Below are positions 1-11,018 of a DNA stretch of 64,000 nt, in pieces. This DNA comes from Enterobacter sp. Cy-643 (lineage in GTDB: Bacteria; Pseudomonadota; Gammaproteobacteria; Enterobacterales; Enterobacteriaceae): positions 124,001 through 188,000 of the forward strand of contig NZ_VWWV01000001.1 in assembly GCF_011752815.1 (NCBI RefSeq), written 5' to 3'. Position 1 is the stretch's first letter. The number at the start of each line of letters is the position of its first letter. Below the pieces are notes generated by a model. It had not been told where the DNA came from and did no database searches. It was given only the letters and a program-made list of their open reading frames with translations. The translations under genes and the position numbers were made by a program.

Positions 1-86
1 GTATAGCGGAGGTAGAAATCGACGCTTTTATCCAGATCCTTCACCATAAATGCGACGTGGGTAAAGCCGACATCAATCTGTTCCAT
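1..86 (-). CDS. VOC (glyoxalase/dioxygenase fold) family protein, N-terminal fragment
   Basis: Only the first 28 or so codons lie in the window; the gene runs off the left edge. The visible protein begins MEQIDVGFTHVAFMVKDLDK, which is the usual first beta-strand and helix of a VOC-fold protein (the THVAF stretch supplies the first metal-ligand histidine in this family). The ATG is at 84-86. A MerR/SoxR-type promoter lies just upstream (119-149) and points toward this gene, so it may be induced by redox-active or electrophilic compounds. The substrate cannot be told from this fragment. Confidence 0.75.
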   Translation of the reverse strand, partial: MEQIDVGFTHVAFMVKDLDKSVDFYLRY

Positions 87-118
87 ACTGTGCCTATTCA
101 GCTGTTTTTGATGGCGTG

Positions 119-149
119 ACTTTACAACCTCAAGTTAACTTTGGGTCAA
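119..149 (-). promoter_or_regulatory. MerR-family promoter with SoxR-like operator for the VOC gene
   Basis: Read on the minus strand there is a -35 TTGACC (144-149) and a -10-like TAAAGT (119-124) separated by 19 bp, the over-long spacer typical of MerR-family activated promoters. The spacer holds CCTCAAGTTAACTTTGGG (128-145), which differs at only two positions from the palindromic SoxR box of the E. coli soxS promoter as I remember it. The regulator gene is not in the window. Confidence 0.6.
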
Positions 150-235
150 GGTATGAAGACATGGCAACGCGGCACTTGAGCATTTTTGAACAAGTGGTAA
201 GGAACTGAAAGAGAGTGCGGGCGGGAACCGACGGA

Positions 236-427
236 CTAGCGGTTAGCGCTATCCACCTGCTGGCTGCTTTGTTGGGCCTCTGCTTTTTTATCCTGATGGT
301 GATACCAGGCCCCGATAGAGGAATAAATAAAGCGACCAAAAAAGAACAGAAAACTGATGAGCAGAATAATGCGGGTCATGCGATTATTAAAACGGTTTCG
401 TCTTTGCATAGTCGTAACCTGTGTCAC
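236..427 (-). CDS. yfgG: YfgG family small inner-membrane protein
   Basis: This 63-residue protein has a basic N-terminus, one hydrophobic segment (about residues 20-40, IILLISFLFFFGRFIYSS) and a short charged tail. It matches enterobacterial YfgG, which in E. coli is a small membrane protein linked to nickel/cobalt stress and sits in the same place, divergent from pdeF. The start at 427 gives the usual length; an internal ATG seven codons in is possible. Mechanism unknown. Confidence 0.8.
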   Translation of the reverse strand: MTQVTTMQRRNRFNNRMTRIILLISFLFFFGRFIYSSIGAWYHHQDKKAEAQQSSQQVDSANR

Positions 428-631
428 GCAGGGGTCCTTGAGATTGGCCCGGCATTGCGGGCGACGGGGCTATTTAGTCACACTGAGCCACTCAGGTCAA
501 TTATTCATCATGTAAAAACGACCTGAATGAATGAGTCATGGGCATTTTATTCATGGGGTGAATTTGTTGTGAACGAATATGAATCATATTCAGTCTGAAT
601 TTTACCTCAGCGGTGATTCATTGAACTGATA

Positions 632-645
632 CTGATGTGCATCAA
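632..645. promoter_or_regulatory. FNR-type box upstream of pdeF
   Basis: CTGATGTGCATCAA matches the FNR consensus TTGAT-N4-ATCAA at nine of ten defined positions. It lies about 120 bp before pdeF in the 338-bp gap between divergent yfgG and pdeF. E. coli PdeF (YfgF) is known as an anaerobic phosphodiesterase, so FNR control fits. I see no other strong signal in this gap. Confidence 0.55.
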
Positions 646-765
646 TTATTCTTAATGTTAGCGAACTAAAATTTGCCCCCCGTAGTGACGGAAGATGGGC
701 CGTAACTAACCGGAAAGGATATCCGGGAGATACCCGAAGAGGAACAGGGATTTTGGCGAAGATGT

Positions 766-3027
766 ATGCAATCGGCTAGTTGGTATAAAAAATCAAAAAG
801 TAAATGGTGGGCACTGCCCCTAATTCTCCCCAGCCTGCTGCTGCCGCTGGTGGCAACGTTTAACGCGCAAACCGTATTGGATGGCGGGCGAGTTTTCCTG
901 CTGTACATGTCGCTCCCGCTGCTAACCGCATGCATCGTACTGTTCGGACGCGCGGCTATTCCGGGCATCATTCTGGCTTTGCTGATTCGCTATCTGCCCT
1001 CAGAGGGCGTGTGGATTTCGTTGCTGGCCGTCCTGCACTTTATCGTGCCGATTACGGTCAGTTCGGGCTGCTACCGCTATTTTGTGTCGCGACGCAGCGC
1101 GGTGACCTTCGGCCTGATTCAGCTTACCGCTCAACGTATGTTTTGGCTGGTGCTGGTTAACGCCGCGCTATTTCTGATGTTCTACGAGATGGCGTTATTT
1201 TTAGGCTGGTACGATCGCAGCTTTTCTATTCTGTCCGCTACGCCGTGGAGCGCCAGGACATTAATTAATTTTCAGGCCGTGCTGGTGGGGGGATTAACCG
1301 GGCTGCCGTTCTTCTATTTTATTTTGCGCATGATAGAGCACCCGCGCTTTATCAAAAGCTTCTGGTCCCGTATGCGCGGGCAGCGGCAGAAGGGCGTGAC
1401 GCGAAGTGAAATGTTGCTCTGGGCAGCGCTCGTTGGCCTGCTTATTTGGCTGCTGCTGTACCCGATTAGCCAAAGCAAAACCATTTTTAATACTGATTAC
1501 ACGCTGACGCTTATCCTGCCCGTTATGCTGTGGGGGGCGATGCGTTTCGGCTTCCTGTTTATTACCAACGCCTGGACCGTGGTACTGATTATCCTCTGCG
1601 GCGGGTTCCATAATTACCTGCCGCCGGATATGGGCTTTCAGCTGCATTTGGCCATTGCGTCGTCCTGCTATGCGGTGTTCTCCATCACCATCTATTTAAT
1701 GGCGGCGGTGACCACCCGACAGCGCTTCTTGCACTATAAAGCGCGCCGCGTGGCGTTTATCGATCCGATGATGCAGATGCCAAATCTACGCGCGTTATCT
1801 CGTGACCTGGGGAATACGCCCTGGTCCGCGCTGGGATTTTTGTCGATTCCCGAGCTGGAGCTGTTGGGGCGAAACTACGGCGTTTTGCTGCGCATTCAAT
1901 ACAAGCAGCAGCTGGCGGAATATTTGCGCGGCCAGCTGTCGCCCGGCGAGAGGGTGTACAACCTTTCAGGGCACGATCTCGCCCTGCGCCTCAATTATGA
2001 ATCTCATCAGGCTAAAATTGAGTCTCTGTACGCCCATGCCCGACGGTTCCGCTTTATGTGGGACGGGATGCCGCTGCAGCCGCAAATCGGCATCAGCTAT
2101 TGCTTTGTGCGCCACCCGGTGTCCCATCTCTACTTATTGCTCGGCGAGTTAAGCACCATGGCCGGGGTATCGCTCTCCACGCAGCGGCCCGAAAGCCTGC
2201 AGCAAAAAGGCTCCAATCACATTCAGAATGCGGTTAAACGTAAAGTTGAAATGATGAATCGCCTGCAGCACGCGCTCGATCAGGATCTGTTTGTACTGAT
2301 GGCGCAGCGTATCGAAGGGTTACGGGGTGACGCCTACTACGAGGTGCTGCTGCGGATGCGTGGCGATAAAGGCGAACTGCTGTCACCGGATCTCTTTTTG
2401 CCCGTCGCCCATGAGTTTGGGCTTTCATCCCGCATTGACCGCTGGGTGCTGAATGCCGCCCTGCAGTTTATGGATAAGCACCGCGACAGTTTGCCGGGCT
2501 GCAGGCTCGCCATTAACCTGACGCCCGCTTCGGTGTGTCAGGCCCAGCTTCCGGGTGATGTTCAGCATTTGCTGACGAAGTACCGTATTGAGCCGTGGCA
2601 GCTGGTTTTTGAAGTGACAGAAAGCCACTCTTTAACCAACCTTGAACAGGCTAATTTGACGCTGAAGATGCTGCAGCGCATGGGGTGCCGGGTAGCAATC
2701 GACGACTTTGGCACCGGCTATGCCAGCTATGCGCGCCTCAAAGAGTTGAGCGCCGACATCCTTAAAATTGACGGCAGTTTTATCCGCAATATTTTAACCA
2801 GCAGCCTGGATTATCAGGTTGTGAGCTCGATATGCCAGCTGGCAAGAATGAAGAAGATGCAGGTTGTGGCGGAATATGTGGAAACGCAGGCGCTAAAAGA
2901 TGCAGTGCGGGCGATGGGCATGGATTATGTTCAGGGATATTTGATTGGTCGCCCTGAACCGCTGGAGAGCCTTGCTGAAGAACAAAGCCCCTCTGCACAG
3001 GGAGATGCAAAGGGGCTGACGGAGTAA
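766..3027 (+). CDS. pdeF: cyclic-di-GMP phosphodiesterase PdeF (MASE1-degenerate GGDEF-EAL)
   Basis: The protein has 753 residues, close to E. coli PdeF/YfgF. The N-terminal third is a multi-pass membrane sensor (MASE1-type, several hydrophobic segments to about residue 315). A GGDEF domain follows with a degenerate signature, SGHDL at 401-405, so it cannot be a normal cyclase. The C-terminal EAL domain keeps the phosphodiesterase residues: EVL at 526-528, DDFGTGYAS at 646-654, LKIDGSF, VVAEYVET and VQGYLIGRP. It should hydrolyse c-di-GMP to pGpG at the inner membrane. An upstream ATG at 762 is out of frame and stops at once, so 766 is the start. It is convergent with ppx, one base apart. Confidence 0.92.
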   Translation: MQSASWYKKSKSKWWALPLILPSLLLPLVATFNAQTVLDGGRVFLLYMSLPLLTACIVLFGRAAIPGIILALLIRYLPSEGVWISLLAVLHFIVPITVSSGCYRYFVSRRSAVTFGLIQLTAQRMFWLVLVNAALFLMFYEMALFLGWYDRSFSILSATPWSARTLINFQAVLVGGLTGLPFFYFILRMIEHPRFIKSFWSRMRGQRQKGVTRSEMLLWAALVGLLIWLLLYPISQSKTIFNTDYTLTLILPVMLWGAMRFGFLFITNAWTVVLIILCGGFHNYLPPDMGFQLHLAIASSCYAVFSITIYLMAAVTTRQRFLHYKARRVAFIDPMMQMPNLRALSRDLGNTPWSALGFLSIPELELLGRNYGVLLRIQYKQQLAEYLRGQLSPGERVYNLSGHDLALRLNYESHQAKIESLYAHARRFRFMWDGMPLQPQIGISYCFVRHPVSHLYLLLGELSTMAGVSLSTQRPESLQQKGSNHIQNAVKRKVEMMNRLQHALDQDLFVLMAQRIEGLRGDAYYEVLLRMRGDKGELLSPDLFLPVAHEFGLSSRIDRWVLNAALQFMDKHRDSLPGCRLAINLTPASVCQAQLPGDVQHLLTKYRIEPWQLVFEVTESHSLTNLEQANLTLKMLQRMGCRVAIDDFGTGYASYARLKELSADILKIDGSFIRNILTSSLDYQVVSSICQLARMKKMQVVAEYVETQALKDAVRAMGMDYVQGYLIGRPEPLESLAEEQSPSAQGDAKGLTE

Positions 3028-3028
3028 A

Positions 3029-4570
3029 TCAGGCGGAGAGGGCCGCTTCGGCCTCTTCCTCGATGGTCAGCTTCCACCCGGTCATGCTTTCCCAATACTG
3101 CTGTTCACGCTCCAAATCCAGCTGCACCAGCGTGTTCTGGGTGAACCAGTCATGCGGGAAGCGCAGCGTCCAGTGGTTATCATCGGTTTCCAGCACCAGC
3201 GTCGGCGGCGTGGTTGTCGCCTGACGCTGGTTGTTCAGCAGCGTGGCCAGACGAATCAGCTGAATCAGCGGCAGAAATTGTTTCTTTTTAAACAGCGTGA
3301 AGCGCGGCAGATCGTCCAGCTTGATGGCCTTGCGGTGGTAGCGCACCAGGGAAGCCATCAGCATCTGTTGTTCCTGGTTGAAGCCGGGCAGGTTGCTGTT
3401 TTGCAGAATATAGGCCGAGTGGCGATGCATCCCGCTGTGGTTGATGCTCAGTCCGACTTCGTGCAGCATCGCGGCCCATTTCAGCAGTGCGGCCATTTGC
3501 GGGTTAGCCAGCTTGTGGTTCTGTTTTTCCCACTGCTGGTAAAGCAGTTCAACGGTTTCCAGCACCCGACGGGCCTGATCGCTGTCGATGTGATACTGCT
3601 CCGCCAGGCTTTGCGCGGTGCGAATACGAATATCCTGATGGCGGAAGCGGCCTTCCATTTCGTACAGCACGCCTTCGCGTAGTGCGCCGTCTGAAAGGCG
3701 TAACTCGCGGATGGCGAGTGCATCAAACACGCCGCAAAGAATCGCCAGCCCGGGCACGAATACCGCTTTACGCTCTTCGGACAGGCCCGGCAGGCTCAGG
3801 GCGTCGAAGGTTTTAAACTTCAGTACTTCCTGCTGCAGCATTTCAAGGCGCTCCGGGGTGATCATCCCGTCTTTTTCGCCCATTTCAATCAACACTTCAT
3901 GCGCCGCTTTGATGGAGCCAGAAGCGCCCAGTGCGACTTTCCAGCCCTGCAGGCGATATTGCCAGGCCAGGGTTTCCAGTTTTTGGATGGCCGCCATGCG
4001 GGCGCGCTTGAAGCTTTCCGGGCTGATGACGCCGCCGGGGAAGAAGTTTTGCGCAAAGCTGACGCAGCCCATACGGCGACTCTCCACCAGCATTGGCTCA
4101 AAATCCTCGCCGATCACCAGCTCGGTGGAGCCCCCGCCGATATCGATCACCAGCTTGCGGCCTTTCTCCGGCTGAGTGTGTTCCACGCCCATAAAAATCA
4201 GGCGGGCCTCTTCGTTCCCGGGAATGATTTCGATCGGGTAGGGGATCACTTTCTCCGCACGTTTCAGAAACTCAGCGGCATTGGTGGCCTCGCGAAGCGA
4301 GTGGGTGCCCACAATGCACACGTTGTCTGCTGCAAATCCCTGCAGGCGTTCGGCAAACAGCGCCAGGCAGGAGAGCCCACGCTCCATGGCCTCCTCGCTT
4401 AATTTGTTATCTGGCCCGAGGCCGTCCGCGAGGTGCACGCGCTGCTTCAGGCGGCCAATGATTTGCATGGCGCCATCTACCACACGGGCAATGACCATGT
4501 GGAAGCTGTTAGAGCCGAGGTCGACCGCAGCGAACTCCTGCGGCCGTGGAGCATGGTTTGATATCGGCAT
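3029..4570 (-). CDS. ppx: exopolyphosphatase
   Basis: This 513-residue member of the Ppx/GppA family hydrolyses inorganic polyphosphate from the chain end. The actin-like ATPase-fold motifs are present: DLGSNSFHM near residues 18-26 and [10 protein letters not shown] near 142-151. The C-terminal half is an HD-like helical domain with [12 protein letters not shown]. It lies 23 bp downstream of ppk on the same strand, the conserved ppk-ppx operon, so synthesis and breakdown of polyphosphate are made from one transcript. Confidence 0.97.
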   Translation of the reverse strand: MPISNHAPRPQEFAAVDLGSNSFHMVIARVVDGAMQIIGRLKQRVHLADGLGPDNKLSEEAMERGLSCLALFAERLQGFAADNVCIVGTHSLREATNAAEFLKRAEKVIPYPIEIIPGNEEARLIFMGVEHTQPEKGRKLVIDIGGGSTELVIGEDFEPMLVESRRMGCVSFAQNFFPGGVISPESFKRARMAAIQKLETLAWQYRLQGWKVALGASGSIKAAHEVLIEMGEKDGMITPERLEMLQQEVLKFKTFDALSLPGLSEERKAVFVPGLAILCGVFDALAIRELRLSDGALREGVLYEMEGRFRHQDIRIRTAQSLAEQYHIDSDQARRVLETVELLYQQWEKQNHKLANPQMAALLKWAAMLHEVGLSINHSGMHRHSAYILQNSNLPGFNQEQQMLMASLVRYHRKAIKLDDLPRFTLFKKKQFLPLIQLIRLATLLNNQRQATTTPPTLVLETDDNHWTLRFPHDWFTQNTLVQLDLEREQQYWESMTGWKLTIEEEAEAALSA

Positions 4571-4593
4571 AATTTTATCTTCGCCTGAGAGCG

Positions 4594-6654
4594 TTAGTCA
4601 GGTTGTTCCAGAGATTTAATATAATCGTAGATCGCCAGTTGCGAACGCACTTTCCGGCGGTTGCCGCGCGGCACATAGCGATTACTCAGTTCTTTGTCGA
4701 TGATGCGCGCTTTCACCGTGTCGTTCAGCTGGATATCAATGATATCGAGCATACGCTGCTTCAGGCGCGGATCGAGGACCGGGACGGCCACTTCAATACG
4801 GTAGTCGATATTACGGGTCATCCAGTCGGCTGAGGAAAGGAAGACTTTTTTATCGCCGCCGTTTTCAAAAATATAGACCCGGTCATGCTCAAGGTAGCGG
4901 TCAACGATACTCAGCACCCGGATATTATCGCTGATCCCGTCGAGTTCTGGAATCAGCGAACACATCCCGCGCACCAGCAGGTTCACCTTCACGCCCGCGC
5001 TGGAGGCCGCATAAAGTCTGTCCACCAGGCCTTTGTCCACCAGGTTGTTCAGCTTCAGCGTGATCCCGGCCGGCTGCCCGTTCTGAGCATTCTTGATTTC
5101 GCGGTCGACCATATCATAAAGCAGACGACGCGAGTTCTGCGGCGACACCAGCAGATAGTCGAAGGTCACCGGGCGGTACGGATTTTCGATAAAGTTAAAC
5201 ACGCGGCGCACTTCGTTGGTGATACGCGCGTCGGCGGTTAAGAGGGAATAGTCCGTATAAAGACGGGCAGTTTTCTCGTTAAAGTTACCGGTCCCGATAT
5301 GCGCATAACGCACAATCTCTTCGCCTTCCATGCGGGAAATAAGGAACAGCTTGGCGTGAATTTTCAGCCCCGGCGCGGAGAAGATAACGTGCACGCCCGC
5401 CTCGGTAAGGCGCTTCGCCCAGTGGATATTCGCTTCTTCGTCAAAACGCGCCTGCAGCTCGACCACCACGGTGACTTTTTTGCCGTTATGGGCGGCGTGG
5501 ATCATGGCGTCAATAATGCGTGAGTCTTTCGCCACGCGGTAGATATTGATTTTAATCGCCAGCACGCTTGGATCGAAGGAGGCCTGGCGCAGCAGCTCAA
5601 GAACGTGTTCGAAGGTGTGGTACGGGTAGTAAAGCAGGACGTCACGCTCGCGGATGGCGTCGAACCCGTTACGGAATTTATCGAACCAGATATGGCGCAG
5701 GCGCGGCAGCGGCTTGTTCACCAGGTTAGCTTTCCCGACGTTCGGGAAGCCAATAAAGTCTTTAAAGTTGTGGTAGCGCCCGCCGGGAATGATCGAGTCG
5801 TAGTTGGAAATGGTCAGCTTGTCGCGCAGCATCTCCACCATCGCATCCGGCATATCGCGCTGATAAACAAAGCGCACCGGCTCGGCGGTCAGACGCTGTT
5901 TCAGGCTGGAGGACATCAGTTCCAGCAGGCTGGATTCCATTTCGGTAACCAGGTCGTACTCGGCGTCACGCGTCATCTTCATCGAATAGGCGTTGAGCGT
6001 GTCGTAATCGAAGAACCCTTTGAAGATCTCATCCAGGCAGTAGCGCAGGATGTTATCCAGCAGGATCATTGGTTTGCGGCGACGCGGCGCTTCCGGCGGC
6101 AGGTTCACAAAACGCGGCACTTTATCCGACGGGATCTCCAGTAGCGCGTAGCGAATGCTGTCCCCGCGAATGATTTCCACCGCCAGATAGGTGTAATCGT
6201 CCTTCAGGAACTGCACCAGATCGGTATCGCGGTTGATCAAAATCGGCGTGATGTGTGGGCGAAGCTGATGTTTGAAGTAGCTACGCAGCCAGCTTTGCTG
6301 ATTTTCGGAAAGCTGACGTTCGTTAATCAGGAAGATTTGGTTCCGCGCCATCTCCAGCAACAGCTCGTTATACAGGCTGTCAAATTCCTGATCGGCCTTC
6401 AGCACGCGGGCCTGGATCTTATTCAACAGGTGGCGCTGGTTGGAAGGGGAACCCTGCTCTTCACTGATTAAAATGCGGCGTTTCAGTTCGGCGAAACGCA
6501 CTTTATAGAATTCATCGAGGTTATTGGAATAGATGCCGAGAAAACGCATCCTTTCAATCAACGGGTTGAGCTTGTCCGCCGCTTCCTGCAGAACGCGTTC
6601 GTTAAAAGACAACCAGCTCAGTTCTTTTTCGATATACAGCTTATCCTGACCCAT
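4594..6654 (-). CDS. ppk: polyphosphate kinase 1
   Basis: The product (686 residues; E. coli about 688) makes polyphosphate reversibly from ATP at the inner membrane. The autophosphorylated histidine of the family is in LKIHAKLF at about residue 433, and the second conserved histidine is in [11 protein letters not shown] at 452; their 19-residue spacing equals that in the E. coli enzyme. The PLD-like C1 and C2 catalytic domains span roughly 320-686. It is the first gene of ppk-ppx. The 173 bp to purN hold the purMN terminator and no gene. Confidence 0.97.
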   Translation of the reverse strand: MGQDKLYIEKELSWLSFNERVLQEAADKLNPLIERMRFLGIYSNNLDEFYKVRFAELKRRILISEEQGSPSNQRHLLNKIQARVLKADQEFDSLYNELLLEMARNQIFLINERQLSENQQSWLRSYFKHQLRPHITPILINRDTDLVQFLKDDYTYLAVEIIRGDSIRYALLEIPSDKVPRFVNLPPEAPRRRKPMILLDNILRYCLDEIFKGFFDYDTLNAYSMKMTRDAEYDLVTEMESSLLELMSSSLKQRLTAEPVRFVYQRDMPDAMVEMLRDKLTISNYDSIIPGGRYHNFKDFIGFPNVGKANLVNKPLPRLRHIWFDKFRNGFDAIRERDVLLYYPYHTFEHVLELLRQASFDPSVLAIKINIYRVAKDSRIIDAMIHAAHNGKKVTVVVELQARFDEEANIHWAKRLTEAGVHVIFSAPGLKIHAKLFLISRMEGEEIVRYAHIGTGNFNEKTARLYTDYSLLTADARITNEVRRVFNFIENPYRPVTFDYLLVSPQNSRRLLYDMVDREIKNAQNGQPAGITLKLNNLVDKGLVDRLYAASSAGVKVNLLVRGMCSLIPELDGISDNIRVLSIVDRYLEHDRVYIFENGGDKKVFLSSADWMTRNIDYRIEVAVPVLDPRLKQRMLDIIDIQLNDTVKARIIDKELSNRYVPRGNRRKVRSQLAIYDYIKSLEQPD

Positions 6655-6795
6655 TAGTCCTCACACTCCGTTTTCGTGGACGTGGCAATGCCGTCACCGT
6701 CACGTCAGTTATTATGGCGAGCTTTAGCGGAGAATGTCCAACTATGCAGATGAAACTCTCTCATCTGACCATGACAACTTTATGAGAGACAGACA

Positions 6796-6820
6796 CAAAA
6801 AAAGGGCCGAAGCCCTTTTA
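6796..6820 (-). terminator. rho-independent terminator of purMN
   Basis: On the minus strand the hairpin AAAGGGC-TTCG-GCCCTTT is followed by an unbroken run of T, eight bases beyond the purN stop codon. Confidence 0.85.
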
Positions 6821-6827
6821 AGTTTAA

Positions 6828-7465
6828 TTATTCAGCAGCGTGGCCCTGCGGGGGCAGCTGCACGCCATCAAGCCAGGCGGCGTTCTGGCGCATTTTTAGG
6901 CGATCGTCGAGGAACCAGCTGACGACCAGCGGGTAAATCGCGTGTTCCTGATGCTGAACGCGGGCGGTGATTTCGTCCTCATCATCCCCTTCAAATACCG
7001 GTACTTTGGCCTGCAAAATAACCGGGCCGCCGTCCAGTTCGTCAGTAACAAAATGCACGGAGGTGCCGTGCTCTTCGTCGCCGTTTTCCAGCACCTGGCG
7101 GTGGGTATGCAGACCGGGATATTTTGGCAGCAGGGAAGGGTGAATGTTGAGTAAACGACCGCTGTAGCGCGCCACAAAGGCCGGGCTGAGAATACGCATA
7201 TAACCCGCCAGCACCACGACGTCCGGCGCGTAGGCGTCAATCTCCTGCATCAGCTGGCGATCGAACGCCTCGCGGCTGGCAAACTCGCTTGCCGCCAGCG
7301 CGTGGGTCGGGATCCCGGCCTCTTGGGCGCGCTCAAGGCCGAACGCGTCGGCCTTATTGCTGAACACCGCGCTGATGGTGCCGTTAATCTTCTTCTGCTG
7401 GCAGGCGTCAATGATCGCCTGCAGATTGCTTCCGTTACCGGAAATCAGCACCACAATGTGTTTCA

Positions 7466-7466
<1 letters not shown>
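6828..7466 (-). CDS. purN: phosphoribosylglycinamide formyltransferase (GART)
   Basis: PurN (212 residues) transfers formyl from 10-formyl-THF to GAR, the third step of purine synthesis. The N-terminal ISGNGSNLQA phosphate loop and the conserved NIHPSLLPKYPG catalytic segment (Asn and His near 106-108) are intact. The start codon overlaps the purM stop by one base (TAATG), showing translational coupling. It forms the purMN operon, closed by the terminator at 6796-6820. Confidence 0.97.
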
Positions 7467-8726
<1,260 letters not shown>

Positions 8727-8752
8727 AAAAAACGCGGCAATTCTAACAGTGC

Positions 8753-8768
8753 AGGCAAACGTTTGCGA
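8753..8768. promoter_or_regulatory. PurR operator (pur box)
   Basis: The 16-mer AGGCAAACGTTTGCGA is a near-perfect palindrome matching the PurR consensus with its central GCAAACGTTTGC. It sits between divergent purM and upp, 250 bp from the purM start and 155 bp from upp. Purine repression of purMN is the known role in E. coli. Confidence 0.85.
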
Positions 8769-8922
8769 GCCTCTTATCATCGGCAAGAAAAGAATTCCTG
8801 AGATAGACTCAATCCAGTCCGGTTGATCTCGATCATCCCATTAGCTGTAGCGCAGCGGCAAAAAAGCGGTATAATCCGGCGATTTTTTTTGTGGTAGCCA
8901 ACTATCTCGGGGGAGAAAGAGT

Positions 8923-9549
8923 ATGAAGATCGTGGAAGTGAAACACCCACTCGTCAAACACAAGCTGGGCCTGATGCGCGAGCAAGACATCAGCACCAAG
9001 CGCTTTCGTGAACTCGCCTCTGAAGTAGGCAGCCTGCTTACCTATGAAGCCACTGCGGACCTGGAAACCGAGAAAGTCACCATCGAAGGCTGGAACGGCC
9101 CGGTGGAAGTCGACCAGATCAAAGGCAAGAAAATTACCGTGGTGCCGATTCTGCGTGCCGGTCTTGGCATGATGGAAGGCGTTCTGGAAAATGTACCAAG
9201 CGCGCGTATCAGCGTCGTCGGCGTTTACCGCGATGAAGAAACCCTGCAGCCGGTGCCTTACTTCCAGAAGCTGGTTTCTAATATAGAAGAACGTATGGCG
9301 CTGGTGGTTGACCCGATGCTGGCGACCGGCGGCTCTATGATTGCCACCATCGACCTGCTGAAAAAGGCGGGCTGTACCAGCATTAAGGTACTGGTGCTGG
9401 TTGCCGCACCGGAAGGCATCGCCGCGCTGGAAAAAGTGCACCCGGATGTGGAGCTGTATACCGCTTCTATCGATCAGGGCCTCAACGAGCATGGGTACAT
9501 TATTCCTGGCCTCGGTGATGCGGGCGATAAGATATTCGGAACAAAATAA
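8923..9549 (+). CDS. upp: uracil phosphoribosyltransferase
   Basis: Upp (208 residues) converts uracil and PRPP to UMP in pyrimidine salvage. The type I PRTase PRPP loop [12 protein letters not shown] is at about residues 127-138, and the C-terminal [20 protein letters not shown] uracil-binding segment is intact. The start has a clear Shine-Dalgarno GGGGGAGAAAGAG. uraA follows after an intergenic terminator, so part of uraA expression probably depends on read-through. Confidence 0.98.
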   Translation: MKIVEVKHPLVKHKLGLMREQDISTKRFRELASEVGSLLTYEATADLETEKVTIEGWNGPVEVDQIKGKKITVVPILRAGLGMMEGVLENVPSARISVVGVYRDEETLQPVPYFQKLVSNIEERMALVVDPMLATGGSMIATIDLLKKAGCTSIKVLVLVAAPEGIAALEKVHPDVELYTASIDQGLNEHGYIIPGLGDAGDKIFGTK

Positions 9550-9558
9550 GATTCATCA

Positions 9559-9586
9559 GCCGACTTTGAAAGTCGGCTTTTTTTTG
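9559..9586 (+). terminator. intrinsic terminator between upp and uraA
   Basis: The hairpin GCCGACT-TTGAA-AGTCGGC is followed by eight T, nine bases after the upp stop codon. Its place inside upp-uraA suggests partial termination. Confidence 0.85.
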
Positions 9587-9634
9587 ATTGAAGCAAACAC
9601 CGTTCGTTAAAAATAACACTTAGAGGAAAACAAC

Positions 9635-10921
9635 ATGACCCGCCGCGCCATTGGGGTAAGTGAACGCCCGCCCTTACTGCAAACGATTCCGTTGAGCCTG
9701 CAGCATCTGTTCGCCATGTTCGGCGCAACCGTGCTGGTGCCGATTCTGTTCCACATCAACCCGGCCACGGTGCTGCTGTTCAACGGCATTGGCACCTTGC
9801 TTTATCTGTTCATCTGTAAAGGCAAAATCCCGGCGTATCTGGGGTCCAGCTTCGCGTTTATCTCTCCGGTATTGCTGCTGTTGCCGCTGGGGTATGAAGT
9901 GGCGCTCGGCGGATTTATTATGTGCGGCGTGCTGTTCTGCATCGTGGCGCTGATTGTGAAAAAAGCCGGCACCGGCTGGCTGGACGTGATGTTCCCTCCG
10001 GCGGCGATGGGCGCGATTGTGGCGGTTATCGGCCTTGAGCTGGCGGGCGTGGCGGCTAACATGGCCGGACTGTTGCCTGCGGAAGGCACATCCCCGGATT
10101 CCACCACCATTATTATCTCGCTGGTGACGCTGGCGGTGACGGTGTTTGGTTCCGTGCTGTTCCGTGGTTTTATGGCCATTATCCCGATTCTCATCGGCGT
10201 GCTGGCGGGTTACGCGCTCTCCTTCGCCATGGGCGTGGTAGACGTGACGCCAATTCGCGAAGCGCACTGGTTCGCGCTGCCAACCTTCTATACGCCTCGC
10301 TTTGAATGGTTCGCCATCTTTACCATTCTGCCTGCGGCGCTGGTGGTTATTGCCGAACACGTCGGCCACCTTGTGGTCACCGCGAATATCGTGAAAAAAG
10401 ATCTGATTCGCGACCCGGGTCTGCACCGTTCAATGTTTGCCAACGGCATTTCTACCGTGTTCTCCGGTTTCTTCGGCTCCACGCCAAACACCACCTACGG
10501 TGAGAACATCGGCGTTATGGCGATCACCCGCGTGTACTCGACCTGGGTTATCGGCGGCGCGGCAATTATCGCCATTCTGCTTTCCTGCGTCGGCAAGCTG
10601 GCGGCGGCGATTCAAATCATCCCGGTGCCGGTGATGGGCGGTGTTTCTCTGCTGCTGTACGGGGTGATCGGCGCTTCCGGTATTCGCGTGCTGATCGAAT
10701 CCAAAGTGGATTACAGCAAAGCGCAAAACCTGATCCTGACCTCCGTGATCCTGATCATCGGGGTGAGCGGGGCGAAGGTGCACATCGGTGCGGCAGAGCT
10801 GAAAGGCATGGCGCTGGCGACCATCGTCGGCGTGGGGCTGAGCCTTATTTTCAAACTTATCAGCATACTGCGCCCGGAAGAAGTCGTGCTTGACGCGAAA
10901 GACAACGACGCGCAGGCCTGA
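9635..10921 (+). CDS. uraA: uracil:proton symporter
   Basis: UraA (428 residues) is a nucleobase-ascorbate/uracil-xanthine family (NCS2) inner-membrane permease. About 14 hydrophobic segments are visible, with the conserved GLELAGVAANMAG region and the FGSTPNTTYGENIGVMAITRV motif. It supplies uracil to Upp. AGAGGAAAACAAC precedes the ATG. After the stop, a GC-rich hairpin (10933-10952) lacks a T-run and is at best a weak terminator. Confidence 0.97.
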   Translation: MTRRAIGVSERPPLLQTIPLSLQHLFAMFGATVLVPILFHINPATVLLFNGIGTLLYLFICKGKIPAYLGSSFAFISPVLLLLPLGYEVALGGFIMCGVLFCIVALIVKKAGTGWLDVMFPPAAMGAIVAVIGLELAGVAANMAGLLPAEGTSPDSTTIIISLVTLAVTVFGSVLFRGFMAIIPILIGVLAGYALSFAMGVVDVTPIREAHWFALPTFYTPRFEWFAIFTILPAALVVIAEHVGHLVVTANIVKKDLIRDPGLHRSMFANGISTVFSGFFGSTPNTTYGENIGVMAITRVYSTWVIGGAAIIAILLSCVGKLAAAIQIIPVPVMGGVSLLLYGVIGASGIRVLIESKVDYSKAQNLILTSVILIIGVSGAKVHIGAAELKGMALATIVGVGLSLIFKLISILRPEEVVLDAKDNDAQA

Positions 10922-11018
10922 TCGTTTCCTCGCCGGGCGGATCCTCGCCCGGTTCTAAACCTCAGCCATTCTGTGTTAGACTCGTTTCGATTTTCTGCCT
11001 GTTATGGTTGAGGTACTT

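Noticed and set aside
9674-10426. Long open frame on the minus strand opposite uraA
   Set aside because: It is antisense to an intact membrane protein, is full of His/Gln/Arg typical of reverse-strand reading in GC-rich genes, and has no family features or ribosome site.
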